Below, piece by piece: positions 40,604-48,559 of a stretch of 64,000 nt of DNA. Where the stretch lies: positions 1-64,000 of the forward strand of contig JAFAYQ010000074.1 in NCBI GenBank assembly GCA_019240215.1, in the 5' to 3' direction. This stretch comes from Actinomycetota bacterium. Its GTDB lineage: Bacteria; Actinomycetota; Actinomycetes; Streptosporangiales; Streptosporangiaceae. The notes beneath the pieces are model-generated. The model was not told the origin of the DNA and searched no databases. It saw only the letters and a list, made by a program, of their open reading frames with translations. The position numbers were made by a program, and so were the translations under genes. The first letter of the stretch is position 1; every line of letters begins with the position of its first letter.

Positions 40604-41044
40604 GTGACCGCCGCCGGCTACCCGCCGCGGCCGCGGCCGTCCCGGTCCCGGCGGCTCGCTGCGCCCGCTTCCGAGGCGCTGCTGGCCGGAGCCGCCACCG
40701 GGTTCCTGTACCTGGTCAACCCGCACGCCCACCAGGTCTTCCTGCCGTGCCCGTTCCGGCTGCTGACCGGCTGTTACTGCCCGTTCTGCGGTGGCCTGCG
40801 GATGGTCCACGACCTGGCCCACGGCCAGCTGGTGGCGGCCCTGCACGACGACGCGCTAGCCCTGCCGCTGCTGCTGATCGCGGTGGCCGCCTGGCTGAAC
40901 GTCGCGGTCGGGCGCTGGCGCGGCCGCCCAGTGGTCCGGGTGCGGCGGCCCGGCTGGCTGTGGCCCGCCATGGTGGTGGTCCTGGTCGCCTGGACCGTCC
41001 TCCGTAACCTCCCGTTCCGCCCGTTCACCGCACTCCATCCCTGA
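40604..41044 (+). CDS. DUF2752 membrane protein
   Basis: A 146-residue protein with three membrane helices and the DUF2752 signature FLPCPFRLLTGCYCPFCGGL, which contains the conserved CPFCGG motif between TM1 and TM2. Function unknown. The GTG at 40604 follows the RDD stop by 2 bp. The last 189 bp are antisense to the C-terminal coding region of the CDF transporter gene. Confidence 0.82.
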   Translation: MTAAGYPPRPRPSRSRRLAAPASEALLAGAATGFLYLVNPHAHQVFLPCPFRLLTGCYCPFCGGLRMVHDLAHGQLVAALHDDALALPLLLIAVAAWLNVAVGRWRGRPVVRVRRPGWLWPAMVVVLVAWTVLRNLPFRPFTALHP

Positions 41045-41995
41045 GCAGGGCGGCGGCCCGACCGTGAGCAGCGGGGCCGGCGCGTGGTCCACCTGCAAGG
41101 TGGTGTGGGTGATGCCGTACTCCCGGCTGAGCAGGCCCTCCAGCTCGGCCCGGACGGCGTGGCAGTCCTCGCCCGGCTCCACCAGCACGTGGGCCGAGGC
41201 GGCGGGCAGGTCCGAGCTGATCTCCCAGATGTGCAGGTCGTGCACCTCGGTGACGCACGGCTGGCTGGCCATCACCGCCCCGATCGCGGCGGGCGCGAGC
41301 CCGGCCGGGGCGGCCTCCAGGAAGATCCGGTTGGAGTCCCGTACCAGCCCCAGCCCGGCCAGCAGCATCAGCACCACCACGATCAGCGAGGCGATCGCGT
41401 CGGCGCGGCCGAAGCCGGTCAGCACGATGACGGCCCCGGCGATGGCGGTGGCGATGAACGCGTACACGTCGGTCAGGATGTGCTTGAACGCGCCCTCCAG
41501 GTTGAGGCTGCGCTGCCCGCCCCGGCTGGCCCGGGCGACCAGCAGGGTCACCGCCACGTTGACCGCCACCCCGACCAGCGCCACCGTGATCACCGCGGCC
41601 CCGGTCACCGCGGGTGGGTGGATCAGCCGCCGGATCGCCTCGTAGGCCAGCCACACCGCCAGCACGATCAGCGTGATCCCGTTGGCCTGGGCGGACAGGA
41701 TCTCGGTGCGCTTCAGACCGTAGGTGTAGCGGCCACCGGGTGGCCGGGCGGCCAGCCGCATCGTGATCAGCACCAGGCCGATCGAGGCGGCGTCGGTCAG
41801 CATGTGGGCGGCGTCGGAGATCAGCGCCAGCGAATGGGCGGCCAGGCCGGTGACGATTTCGGCCGCCATGAACGCCACGATCAGGCTGAGCGCGCCCCAC
41901 AGCCAGCGCGGGTTGGAATCAGTGCTGGGCCCGTGCTGGTGCCCATGATCGTGACCCGGCTCCAGATCCTCACCAGGCCCGTCCCCGCTGCCCAT
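40856..41995 (-). CDS. cation diffusion facilitator (zinc/cobalt exporter, CzcD/ZitB-like)
   Basis: A 379-residue CDF exporter. His-rich GHDHGHQHG near the N-terminus precedes six membrane helices. Metal site residues lie in LALISDAAHMLTDAASIG (TM2) and HILTDVYAFIATA (TM5). The C-terminal cytoplasmic domain has VTEVHDLHIWEISSDLPAAS and THTTLQVDHAPAP, where most family members end. Here the frame continues ~65 residues with a His/Pro/Gln-rich tail (including DHHHGG) that is antisense to DUF2752. The tail may be real or a stop-loss artefact. Upstream, a TATGAT box (42002-42007) six bases before the ATG suggests a leaderless mRNA. Confidence 0.87.
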   Translation of the reverse strand: MGSGDGPGEDLEPGHDHGHQHGPSTDSNPRWLWGALSLIVAFMAAEIVTGLAAHSLALISDAAHMLTDAASIGLVLITMRLAARPPGGRYTYGLKRTEILSAQANGITLIVLAVWLAYEAIRRLIHPPAVTGAAVITVALVGVAVNVAVTLLVARASRGGQRSLNLEGAFKHILTDVYAFIATAIAGAVIVLTGFGRADAIASLIVVVLMLLAGLGLVRDSNRIFLEAAPAGLAPAAIGAVMASQPCVTEVHDLHIWEISSDLPAASAHVLVEPGEDCHAVRAELEGLLSREYGITHTTLQVDHAPAPLLTVGPPPCSGMECGERAEREVTEDGPGDQDHHHGGPQPAGPPHPDHWAAAPAPDRDVQPGGHRDQQQRQG

Positions 41996-42001
41996 ACGGT
42001 C

Positions 42002-42007
42002 ATCATA
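42002..42007 (-). promoter_or_regulatory. TATGAT -10 box for leaderless CDF transcript
   Basis: On the minus strand TATGAT lies exactly six bases before the ATG at 41995, with no ribosome site between. In actinobacteria such spacing places the transcription start at or next to the initiation codon. No clear -35 is visible. Confidence 0.4.
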
Positions 42008-42019
42008 CGTACGCCGATC

Positions 42020-42658
42020 TCAGCTGATCAGGCCTCGTTTGTAGGCGGCTGCGACAGCCGCCGCCCGGTCACGGACCCCGAGCTTGGTATAGATGTGCAG
42101 CAGGTGGGTCTTGACCGTGGTCTCGCTGATCAGCAGCTTGCGGGCGGCGACCTGGTTGGTGGCGCCGTCGGCGACCAGCTTGAGCACCTCCAGCTCGCGC
42201 GGGCTGAGGTTTTCCGGCCCGCTCTTGCCGGCCGGGGAGCCGACCCGGCCGACCAGGGCGCTCGCGACCTTGGGGGCGAGCACCGACTGGCCCTGGTGGG
42301 CGGCTCGCACGGCCCGGATCAGCTCGTCCCGGGGGGCGTCCTTGAGCAGGTAGCCGGTGGCGCCGGCCTCGATCGCGGGCATCACGTCGCGGTCGGTGTC
42401 GTAGGTGGTGAGGATCAGCACCCGGGCCGGGTGCCCGAGCGCCCGCAGCCGGGTGATCGCCTCCACCCCGCCCATGCCCGGCATCCGCAGGTCCATCAGG
42501 ATCACGTCGGGCTGCAGATCCTGCGCCAGCCGGACCGCCTCGGCGCCGTCGCTGGCCTCGCCGGTCACCTCGAAGTCCTCGTCGCCGCGGAAGACTCCGC
42601 GCAGCCCGTCCCGCATGATCGGGTGGTCGTCGACGATCAGCAGCCGGATCGCGGTCAT
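42020..42658 (-). CDS. NarL/FixJ-type response regulator
   Basis: A 212-residue response regulator. The receiver has LLIVDDHPIMRDGLRGVF, phosphoacceptor Asp56 in VILMDLRMPGMGG and LLKDAPRDELIRAV. The LuxR-type DNA-binding domain is LSPRELEVLKLVADGATNQ to TTVKTHLLHIYTKLGVRDR. Its ATG overlaps the stop of the upstream kinase gene (ATGA), so the pair is translationally coupled. Target genes are unknown. Confidence 0.93.
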   Translation of the reverse strand: MTAIRLLIVDDHPIMRDGLRGVFRGDEDFEVTGEASDGAEAVRLAQDLQPDVILMDLRMPGMGGVEAITRLRALGHPARVLILTTYDTDRDVMPAIEAGATGYLLKDAPRDELIRAVRAAHQGQSVLAPKVASALVGRVGSPAGKSGPENLSPRELEVLKLVADGATNQVAARKLLISETTVKTHLLHIYTKLGVRDRAAAVAAAYKRGLIS

Positions 42659-43908
42659 GCCTCTACCTCCGTCAGCGGAACGGTGGCGTTGACGGTGGTG
42701 CCCAGCCCGGCCGCGGACTCGACCGTGAGCGTGCCGCCGACCCGGTCCAGCCGCTGCTCCATGCCGGTCAGGCCGTAGCCGCCGGTGCCGCCAGCCGGGC
42801 GCGGGGCGGCCATGTCGAAGCCGGTCCCGTCGTCGGCCACGTCCAGCAGCAGTGTGTCACCCGCGTAGCTCAAGGTGAGCTGCACCCGCTGGGCGCGGGC
42901 GTGCTTGGCCACGTTGGACAACGCCTCCTGGGCGGCCCGGAACACCGCCGCCTCCACGCCCGCCCCGGCCTGGACCGGAGTGCCGACGGTGTCCAGCCGG
43001 GCGGTCACCCCGGTCTCCTCGGCCCAGCCGCGGGCCAGCTCGGCCAGCGCTTCCGGCAGGCTGGCGGTCTCCAGCTGCTCGGGCCGCAGCGCCCGGACCG
43101 AGCGGCGGGCCTCGGTCAGGCTGGACCGGGCCAGCCCGGCCGCCGAAGCCAGGTGCCGGGACAGCTCGTCCGGATCCCGGCGGGTGTGCTCGGCCGCCTC
43201 CAGCTGGGCGATGATCCCGGTCAGGCCCTGGGCCAGCGTGTCGTGGATCTCGCCGGCCAGCCGCTGCCGCTCCTCGGTGATCCCGGTCGTGCGGGCCTGG
43301 TCCACCAGCTGGGCGTGCAGCCGGCTGTTCTCTTCCATCGAGGCGGCCAGCCGCCGGTTGGCCTCGGCCAGCTCGGCGATCACCTGGCCGCGTTCGACGT
43401 TCTGGTCCACCGCGTGGGTGGTGATCCGGGCCGAGTTGTACACCAGCGCCACCAGCACCGCGGCGATCAGCAGGTAGCCGAGTGTGTGGCCGGTGTCGCG
43501 GGACGGGTAGCCGCCGTCCATGGCGGCCGACACGATCAGCGCGGTGGCGGTGAATCCGGCGATCCGCCAGCGCGGACCCAGGCCGTAGGAGTACAGGAAG
43601 CCGACGTAGGCGAACACCCCGAAGGCCGGGTCGACCCACACCAGCACCGCCGTCAGCGCGGTGTGGGCCGTGAACACCGGCAGCCGCCACCGGGTCGACG
43701 GGTCGCCCCGCAGCCCCACGCTGGCCACCGTCCACACGACGGCCGCGGCCGCGGTCAGCGGCACCCCCAGCTCGAATCGCGCCCACCGGTGGAACGCGCT
43801 GGCGGGAACGGCGAAGGTGATCGCCGCCGACAGCGCCAGCAGCGGCAGCGGCAGCAGCCGCCGCATCCGGTTCAGCCGGGCCTGCCACGGGTCCGCGATC
43901 AGGGCCAT
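42655..43908 (-). CDS. HisKA_3 sensor histidine kinase
   Basis: A 417-residue NarX/DesK-type kinase. About five or six N-terminal membrane segments (about 20-165) form the sensor without a large extracytoplasmic loop. A coiled-coil helix (about 180-215) leads to the dimerisation box RQRLAGEIHDTLAQGL (His222). The ATPase has NVAKHARAQRVQ and VADDGTGFD. The ATG at 43908 has a perfect AGGAGGT site. Codons for DGGYPSRDTGHTLGYLLI in the last membrane region (43465-43520) recur almost identically at 49901-49956. Confidence 0.92.
   Translation of the reverse strand: MALIADPWQARLNRMRRLLPLPLLALSAAITFAVPASAFHRWARFELGVPLTAAAAVVWTVASVGLRGDPSTRWRLPVFTAHTALTAVLVWVDPAFGVFAYVGFLYSYGLGPRWRIAGFTATALIVSAAMDGGYPSRDTGHTLGYLLIAAVLVALVYNSARITTHAVDQNVERGQVIAELAEANRRLAASMEENSRLHAQLVDQARTTGITEERQRLAGEIHDTLAQGLTGIIAQLEAAEHTRRDPDELSRHLASAAGLARSSLTEARRSVRALRPEQLETASLPEALAELARGWAEETGVTARLDTVGTPVQAGAGVEAAVFRAAQEALSNVAKHARAQRVQLTLSYAGDTLLLDVADDGTGFDMAAPRPAGGTGGYGLTGMEQRLDRVGGTLTVESAAGLGTTVNATVPLTEVEA
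43465..43520. repeat. 56-bp repeat, copy inside histidine kinase gene
   Basis: This 56-bp stretch is identical except for one base to 49901-49956, in the same orientation. Here it is in frame and encodes part of a membrane segment of the kinase. It contains a GGACGG/CCGTCC dyad on the minus strand. It is probably the source, or a relative, of the filler sequence at 49.9 kb. Confidence 0.85.
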
Positions 43909-44035
43909 GATCACCTCCTGGTCCGATCGTGCCACCTGCCCGGCGCGGGCGGATCGTCCGGTTGCACCCATCCGCGCTGGCTCTTCGGGCCATACCCGCA
44001 TCCACCGATCGGAGGATGTCTGAAAGGCTGTGCCT

Positions 44036-44284
44036 ATGAGCAGCGCGATTGACCGGTGGGTGATGGCCGTGGCGGAGGAGCTCGGCGTGACCCCCAATCC
44101 CGCCGACACCCGGACCATCCTCGACCTGACCAAAGACGTAGCGCACAACGTGGACCGGCCGGCCGCGCCGGTGACCGCGTACCTGATCGGGATCGCGGTG
44201 GGCCAGGGCCGCCCGCTCCCGCAAGCCGTCAAGTGCATCCGCGATCTGGCCGACGGGTGGGAAGGCATGTCCGAGGAGAGCTGA
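44036..44284 (+). CDS. DUF6457 small protein (MobA-associated)
   Basis: An 82-residue helical protein of the DUF6457 type, usually seen fused to or next to MobA-like proteins. Signature: WVMAVAEELGVTPNPADTRT, then ILDLTKDVAHNVDRPAAPVT and AYLIGIAVGQG. The ATG at 44036 follows AAAGG; a GTG six bases upstream is less likely. It is divergent from the kinase gene and 5.4 kb from mobA. It may assist molybdenum cofactor handling, but its function is undetermined. Confidence 0.75.
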   Translation: MSSAIDRWVMAVAEELGVTPNPADTRTILDLTKDVAHNVDRPAAPVTAYLIGIAVGQGRPLPQAVKCIRDLADGWEGMSEES

Positions 44285-44311
44285 CGCTTTCCGTTTTATC
44301 CGTGGCCAGCG

Positions 44312-45547
44312 TTACCGGTGGCCGGTGAGCCACAGGCCGGCCCACAAGGCGACCGTGGCCACCGCCAGCCCGGCCGGCACGGTGGCCAGCCCGAGCCGGG
44401 TGAACTGGCCGAGGTCGACGTCCTGGTCCCGCTCGGCCAGCAGCCGCCGCCACAGCAGCGTGGCCAGCGACCCCGCGTAGCTGAGGTTCGGGCCGACGTT
44501 GACGCCGATCAGCACGGCCAGCACCAGCCCGGTCACGACCGCCGGGGCGGCCCCCGACGCGGTGACCGCGGCCAGCAGCACCAGCACGGCCGGCAGGTTG
44601 TTGACCAGGTTGGCGATGGCGGCGGCGAGGAACGCGACCCCCAGCAGCGCGGGCAGCGACGACCCGGACGGCAGCAGATGCCCGATGGCGATGCCCAGGC
44701 CGTGGGTGCTCAGGGCCTGCACCACCAGTCCCAGCCCCAGCACGAACAGCAGGAACGGGATCGAGGCGGCCCGGGCGATGCCGGGCACCGTGACCTCGCG
44801 CCGGATCAGGCTGCGAACCGCCAGCACGCACGCCCCGGCGGCCGCCGCCCAGGCCGGGCTGACCCCGGCGAACGAGGTGACCGCGAACCCGGCCAGCGTG
44901 GCCACCACCACCGCCAGCGCGAACCGCGGCACCGGGGGAGGCGCCGGGGCCGGCTCGGAGTCGGCGGCGTCGGCGCCCGGCGGAGCCAGATCGGCCCGGA
45001 AGAAGAACCGGAACACCACGTACTCGACCGCGATCGCGGCCAGCCACGGCAGCGCCATCACGGCCGTGAACCCGCCCAGGCTGAGCCCGCAGACCGCGAA
45101 CGCCAGCAGGTTGGTGAGGTTCGAGACCGGCAGCAGCAAGGACCCGGAGTTGGCCAGGTGGGTGCAGGCGTAGGCGGCTGGCCGGGGCCGCAACCGCAGC
45201 CGGGTGGTGGTGTCGTGCACCACCGGGGTCAGCAGCACCACCGTGGTGTCCAGGCTGAGGACCGCCGTGGTCACCGAGGCCAGCACGAACGTCCCGGTCA
45301 GCAACCGGACCGGGTCGCGGCCGCTCCAGCGCGCGAGCCGGGCCCCGGCCGCGCTGAACAGGCCCTCGGCCTGGCACAGCTGGCCGAGCACGAGCACCGC
45401 GGCCAGGAACCCCACCACCGGCAGCAGGCGGCCGGTCTCGGACCGGGCCGCGGGCAGCGTCAGCGCCCCGGTCGCGATCACGATCACCGCGCCCGCCACC
45501 GCCGCCACGCTGTCGGGCAGCCAGCGGGGCCGGGTGACGGCGGCCAC
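44312..45547 (-). CDS. ArsB/SLC13-like membrane permease
   Basis: A 411-residue transporter of the ion transporter superfamily, resembling ArsB/NhaD-type permeases. Two repeated halves are visible, with TTAVLSLDTTVVLLTPVV and NLVNNLPAVLVLL as the characteristic hairpin motifs, and GVNVGPNLSYAGSLATLLWR near the end. About ten membrane helices. The substrate could be arsenite, an organic anion or sodium. The GTG at 45547 is the first usable start, but hydrophobic codons continue upstream without ATG, so the true N-terminus may be longer. No ars regulator is adjacent. Confidence 0.8.
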   Translation of the reverse strand: MAAVTRPRWLPDSVAAVAGAVIVIATGALTLPAARSETGRLLPVVGFLAAVLVLGQLCQAEGLFSAAGARLARWSGRDPVRLLTGTFVLASVTTAVLSLDTTVVLLTPVVHDTTTRLRLRPRPAAYACTHLANSGSLLLPVSNLTNLLAFAVCGLSLGGFTAVMALPWLAAIAVEYVVFRFFFRADLAPPGADAADSEPAPAPPPVPRFALAVVVATLAGFAVTSFAGVSPAWAAAAGACVLAVRSLIRREVTVPGIARAASIPFLLFVLGLGLVVQALSTHGLGIAIGHLLPSGSSLPALLGVAFLAAAIANLVNNLPAVLVLLAAVTASGAAPAVVTGLVLAVLIGVNVGPNLSYAGSLATLLWRRLLAERDQDVDLGQFTRLGLATVPAGLAVATVALWAGLWLTGHR

Positions 45548-45680
45548 CAGGATGGCGGCCAGCAGCCCGGCCGCCAGCGCCTCGGCCGGGGCGCCGGTCA
45601 GCGGCCAGATCCCGGCGGACGGGAGGGCGCGGTCGCGGTCATTGACTCATTATGTCGGCCGTAGCTGGCAAGATGGCGAC

Positions 45681-46601
45681 GTGGGCTCGCTCATGCTGCT
45701 GGATACCGCCTCGCTCTACTACCGCGCGTTCTACGGCGTGCCGGACACCGTCACCGCGCCGGACGGCACGCCGGTCAACGCTGTCCGCGGGCTGCTGGAC
45801 ATGATTGCCCGGCTGGTCCGCGCGCGCGAGCCGTCGCGGCTGGTGGCCTGCATGGACGAGGACTGGCGGCCGGCGTTCCGGGTCGCGGCGGTCCCGTCCT
45901 ACAAGGCGCACCGGGTCGCCCAAGATAAGGGAGCAGGGCGCAACGACGAGCAGACGCCGGACAAGCTCGTCCCGCAGGTGCCGATCATCAACGACGTGCT
46001 GGCCGCGGCCGGCCTCGCGGTCGCCGGGGCCAGGGGCTACGAGGCCGACGACGTGATCGCCACCCTGGCCACCCGGGCCCGGCGGCCGGTCGACGTGATC
46101 ACCGGCGACCGGGACCTGTTCCAGCTGGTCGACGACGAGCGCCAGGTCCGGGTGGTGTACACCGTGCGCGGCCTTAACAACCTCGACATCATCGACGAGC
46201 AGGCGGTGGCCGACCGCTACAAGATCCCCGGCCGCGCCTACGCCGATTTCGCGGTGCTGCGCGGCGACCCGAGCGACGGCCTGCCGGGTGTGCCCGGGGT
46301 CGGGGACAAGACCGCGGCCACCCTGATCAGCAAGTTCGGCACGCTGGCGGATCTGCTGGAGGCGCTCGACGCCGGGCACGGCGGCTTCCCGGCCGGCGCC
46401 CGCAACAAGCTCAGCGCCGCCCGCGACTACCTGGCGGTGGCGCCGGCCGTGGTCCGCACCGCGACCGACGTACCGCTGCCGCCGCTGACCGGCGACCTGC
46501 CGCTCACCCTGGCCGACCCGGACCGGCTCAAGGAGCTGGGCGAGCGGTGGGGGCTGGGCTCGTCGCTGTCCCGCTTCGTGGCCGCCGTCACCGGGCAGTA
46601 G
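45681..46601 (+). CDS. 5'-3' exonuclease (FEN-like, DNA polymerase I N-domain type)
   Basis: A 306-residue flap/5' exonuclease without a polymerase domain. It has LMLLDTASLYYRAFYGVP, ACMDEDWRPAFRVAAVPSYK, the acidic cluster GYEADDVIATLATRA and VITGDRDLFQLVDD, and the helix-hairpin-helix LPGVPGVGDKTAATLISKFG. It removes RNA primers or flaps in replication and repair. The GTG at 45681 is chosen; an ATG four codons later is possible. It is followed after 10 bp by an M24 peptidase gene. Confidence 0.92.
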   Translation: MGSLMLLDTASLYYRAFYGVPDTVTAPDGTPVNAVRGLLDMIARLVRAREPSRLVACMDEDWRPAFRVAAVPSYKAHRVAQDKGAGRNDEQTPDKLVPQVPIINDVLAAAGLAVAGARGYEADDVIATLATRARRPVDVITGDRDLFQLVDDERQVRVVYTVRGLNNLDIIDEQAVADRYKIPGRAYADFAVLRGDPSDGLPGVPGVGDKTAATLISKFGTLADLLEALDAGHGGFPAGARNKLSAARDYLAVAPAVVRTATDVPLPPLTGDLPLTLADPDRLKELGERWGLGSSLSRFVAAVTGQ

Positions 46602-46611
46602 CCTGCTGGGT

Positions 46612-47724
46612 ATGGCGGACCTTGAGCTGTACCCGGCCAGCCGGGTGAACGACGTAGCCGCGCGGGTGCGGGCCGAGGGCCTGGACGCGCTGCTGCTGAC
46701 CCCCGGCGCCGACCTGCGCTACGTGACCGGCTACGACGCCAAGCAGCTGGAGCGGCTGACCTGCCTGGTCATTCCGTCCGCCCAGCCCGCCTTCCTGGTG
46801 GTGCCGCGGCTGGAGCTGGCCGCCGCCCAGGCCTCGCCCGCTTCCGGGCTCGGCCTCGAGCTGATTCCCTGGGAGGAGACCGAGGACCCGTACGCGCTGA
46901 TCGCGGGCCGGCTGGGCCCGGTCGCCAGCACCGGCCTGGCCGACCAGATGTGGGCGCTGATGGTGCTGAAAATGCGGGACGCGCTGCCCGGCGCCAAGCA
47001 GGTGCTGGCCAGCGCCGCCCTGCGTGACCTGCGTATCCGCAAGAGCGCGGCTGAAATAGAGGCCCTGCGCGAGGCGGGCGCCGCCATCGACCGGGTGCAC
47101 GCCCAGGTGCCCGGCTGGCTGCGGGCCGGGCGCACCGAACGGCAGGTCGGGGCGCTGATCGCCGAGTCCATCCTGGCCGAGGGGCACGTGCAGGTGGACT
47201 TCGTGATCGTGGCGTCGGGGCCGAACGCGGCCAGCCCGCACCACGAGGTCTCGGACCGGGTGCTGCAGGCCGGTGACGCGGTCGTGGTCGATATCGGCGG
47301 CATGATGCCGTCCGGGTACCGCTCGGACTGCACCCGCACCTACGCGATCGGCACCCCGCCCGAGGATTTCCTGGCCTACTACCAGGTGCTGAGGGACGCC
47401 CAGGAGGCCGCGTTCGCCGCGGTCCGGCCCGGGATCCCCGCCCAGGACATCGACGCCGCCGCCCGCCAGCCGATCACCGCGGCCGGTTACGGCCCGGCCT
47501 TCATCCACCGCACCGGCCACGGTATCGGCCTGGAGTCGCACGAGGACCCCTACATCGTGGCGGGCAACGCTGAGCCGCTCGCGCCCGGTATGGCGTTCTC
47601 GATCGAGCCCGGTATCTACCCGGGCGCCAACGGGGCCCGCATCGAGGACATCGTCGTCTGCACCGAGGACGGGGTCGTGCGTCTCAACAACGGTCCCCGT
47701 GACCTGGTGATCGTCGACGCCTGA
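46612..47724 (+). CDS. M24 family metallopeptidase (Xaa-Pro aminopeptidase-like)
   Basis: A 370-residue peptidase with a creatinase-type N-terminal domain and a pita-bread catalytic domain. The five metal ligands are all present: Asp227 (VVVDIGG), Asp239 (YRSDCTRT), His303 (HRTGHGIG), Glu332 (SIEPGIY) and Glu345 (ARIEDIV). It cleaves N-terminal residues before proline or short dipeptides. The ATG at 46612 starts 10 bp after the exonuclease, so co-transcription is likely. Confidence 0.93.
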   Translation: MADLELYPASRVNDVAARVRAEGLDALLLTPGADLRYVTGYDAKQLERLTCLVIPSAQPAFLVVPRLELAAAQASPASGLGLELIPWEETEDPYALIAGRLGPVASTGLADQMWALMVLKMRDALPGAKQVLASAALRDLRIRKSAAEIEALREAGAAIDRVHAQVPGWLRAGRTERQVGALIAESILAEGHVQVDFVIVASGPNAASPHHEVSDRVLQAGDAVVVDIGGMMPSGYRSDCTRTYAIGTPPEDFLAYYQVLRDAQEAAFAAVRPGIPAQDIDAAARQPITAAGYGPAFIHRTGHGIGLESHEDPYIVAGNAEPLAPGMAFSIEPGIYPGANGARIEDIVVCTEDGVVRLNNGPRDLVIVDA

Positions 47725-47744
47725 CCCGGGCACCCCTACCGGCG

Positions 47745-48464
47745 TCAGATCAGGATGGCGCCGCCGTCGACGGTGAGCACGGTGCCGGTGACGAAGCGGT
47801 TGTCCATCAAAAAGAGGTGGGCGGCGGCGATCTCGTCCGGCTGGCCGACCTTCTTGGTGATGGTCCGCTCGGCCAGCGCGCCGAGCACCGCCGAACGCCG
47901 GGCTTCGGGCAGCGCGTCCCACATCGGGGTGTGGATCGCCCCCGGCCGCACCGCGTTGACCCGGACCGGGGCCAGTTCGACGGCCAGCCCCCGGGTCAGG
48001 CCCTCGATCGCGGCGGCCGCCCCGGCCGCGAGGGCGGCACCGGCCGGCGGCCGGACCACGATCGTCCCCGACGTCAGCCCGATCGAGCCGCCCGCCTTGA
48101 TCCTGGGGGCGGCGTGCCGGATTGCGGCGACCGCACCCCAGAAGCGGACGTCGAACAGCCCGCGGGCCTCGTCCGGCGCCGTCTCGACCAGCGGCCGCGG
48201 GGAGACGCCGTCACCGGCGCTGTAGACCAGGTGATCCAGCTCGCCAATCTGGGCGAGCGCCTCGGCGAACGACTCCTCGCGACGGGCGTCGACCACGACT
48301 CCGTCGCAGCCGCTGGGCAGCGTGGCCAGGGCGGCGTCGAGCCGGCTCTGGTCGCTGGAGGCGATCGTGACCTTGGCACCCGCCGCCGCCGCGCCCGCCG
48401 CGGTGGCCAGCCCCATGCCCGAGCTGCCGCCGATGACGACCACGTGCTTGCCCTGAAGATCCAT
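47745..48464 (-). CDS. SDR-fold protein lacking the YxxxK catalytic motif
   Basis: A 239-residue Rossmann protein of the short-chain dehydrogenase family. The cofactor loop is VVIGGSSGMGLATAAGAAAAG, with LVYSAGD in place of NNAG and the C-terminal VNAVRPGAI and GTVLTVDGGAI. The region where Tyr-x-x-x-Lys should be reads AGAALAAGAAAAIEGLTRGL, with neither residue, so normal dehydrogenase chemistry is doubtful. The ATG at 48464 has GGAGGA. It is divergent from a TetR gene across a long inverted repeat, and so is probably its regulatory target. Confidence 0.85.
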   Translation of the reverse strand: MDLQGKHVVVIGGSSGMGLATAAGAAAAGAKVTIASSDQSRLDAALATLPSGCDGVVVDARREESFAEALAQIGELDHLVYSAGDGVSPRPLVETAPDEARGLFDVRFWGAVAAIRHAAPRIKAGGSIGLTSGTIVVRPPAGAALAAGAAAAIEGLTRGLAVELAPVRVNAVRPGAIHTPMWDALPEARRSAVLGALAERTITKKVGQPDEIAAAHLFLMDNRFVTGTVLTVDGGAILI

Positions 48465-48489
48465 AGCTCGTCCTCCGTATCCGCCGACA

Positions 48490-48543
48490 TGATGTCCCAT
48501 TGAGTCATGAGTCTATCGAACGTTATGACTCAATGCGACATCA
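48490..48543. promoter_or_regulatory. 19-bp inverted repeat, TetR operator region
   Basis: Arms 48490-48508 and 48525-48543 (TGATGTCCCATTGAGTCAT and its partner) match with one mismatch around a 16-bp spacer, between the divergent SDR gene and tetR. The length suggests two TetR dimers or one extended operator. The TGACTCA core also appears at about 45640-45656 upstream of the exonuclease, as a partial match. Confidence 0.7.
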
Positions 48544-48559
48544 CGGTAGGATCGGGCTC

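Noticed and set aside
44229..45377. 382-codon frame inside the permease region
   Set aside because: It is a shifted frame of the ArsB-like permease; no membrane pattern or start signal of its own.
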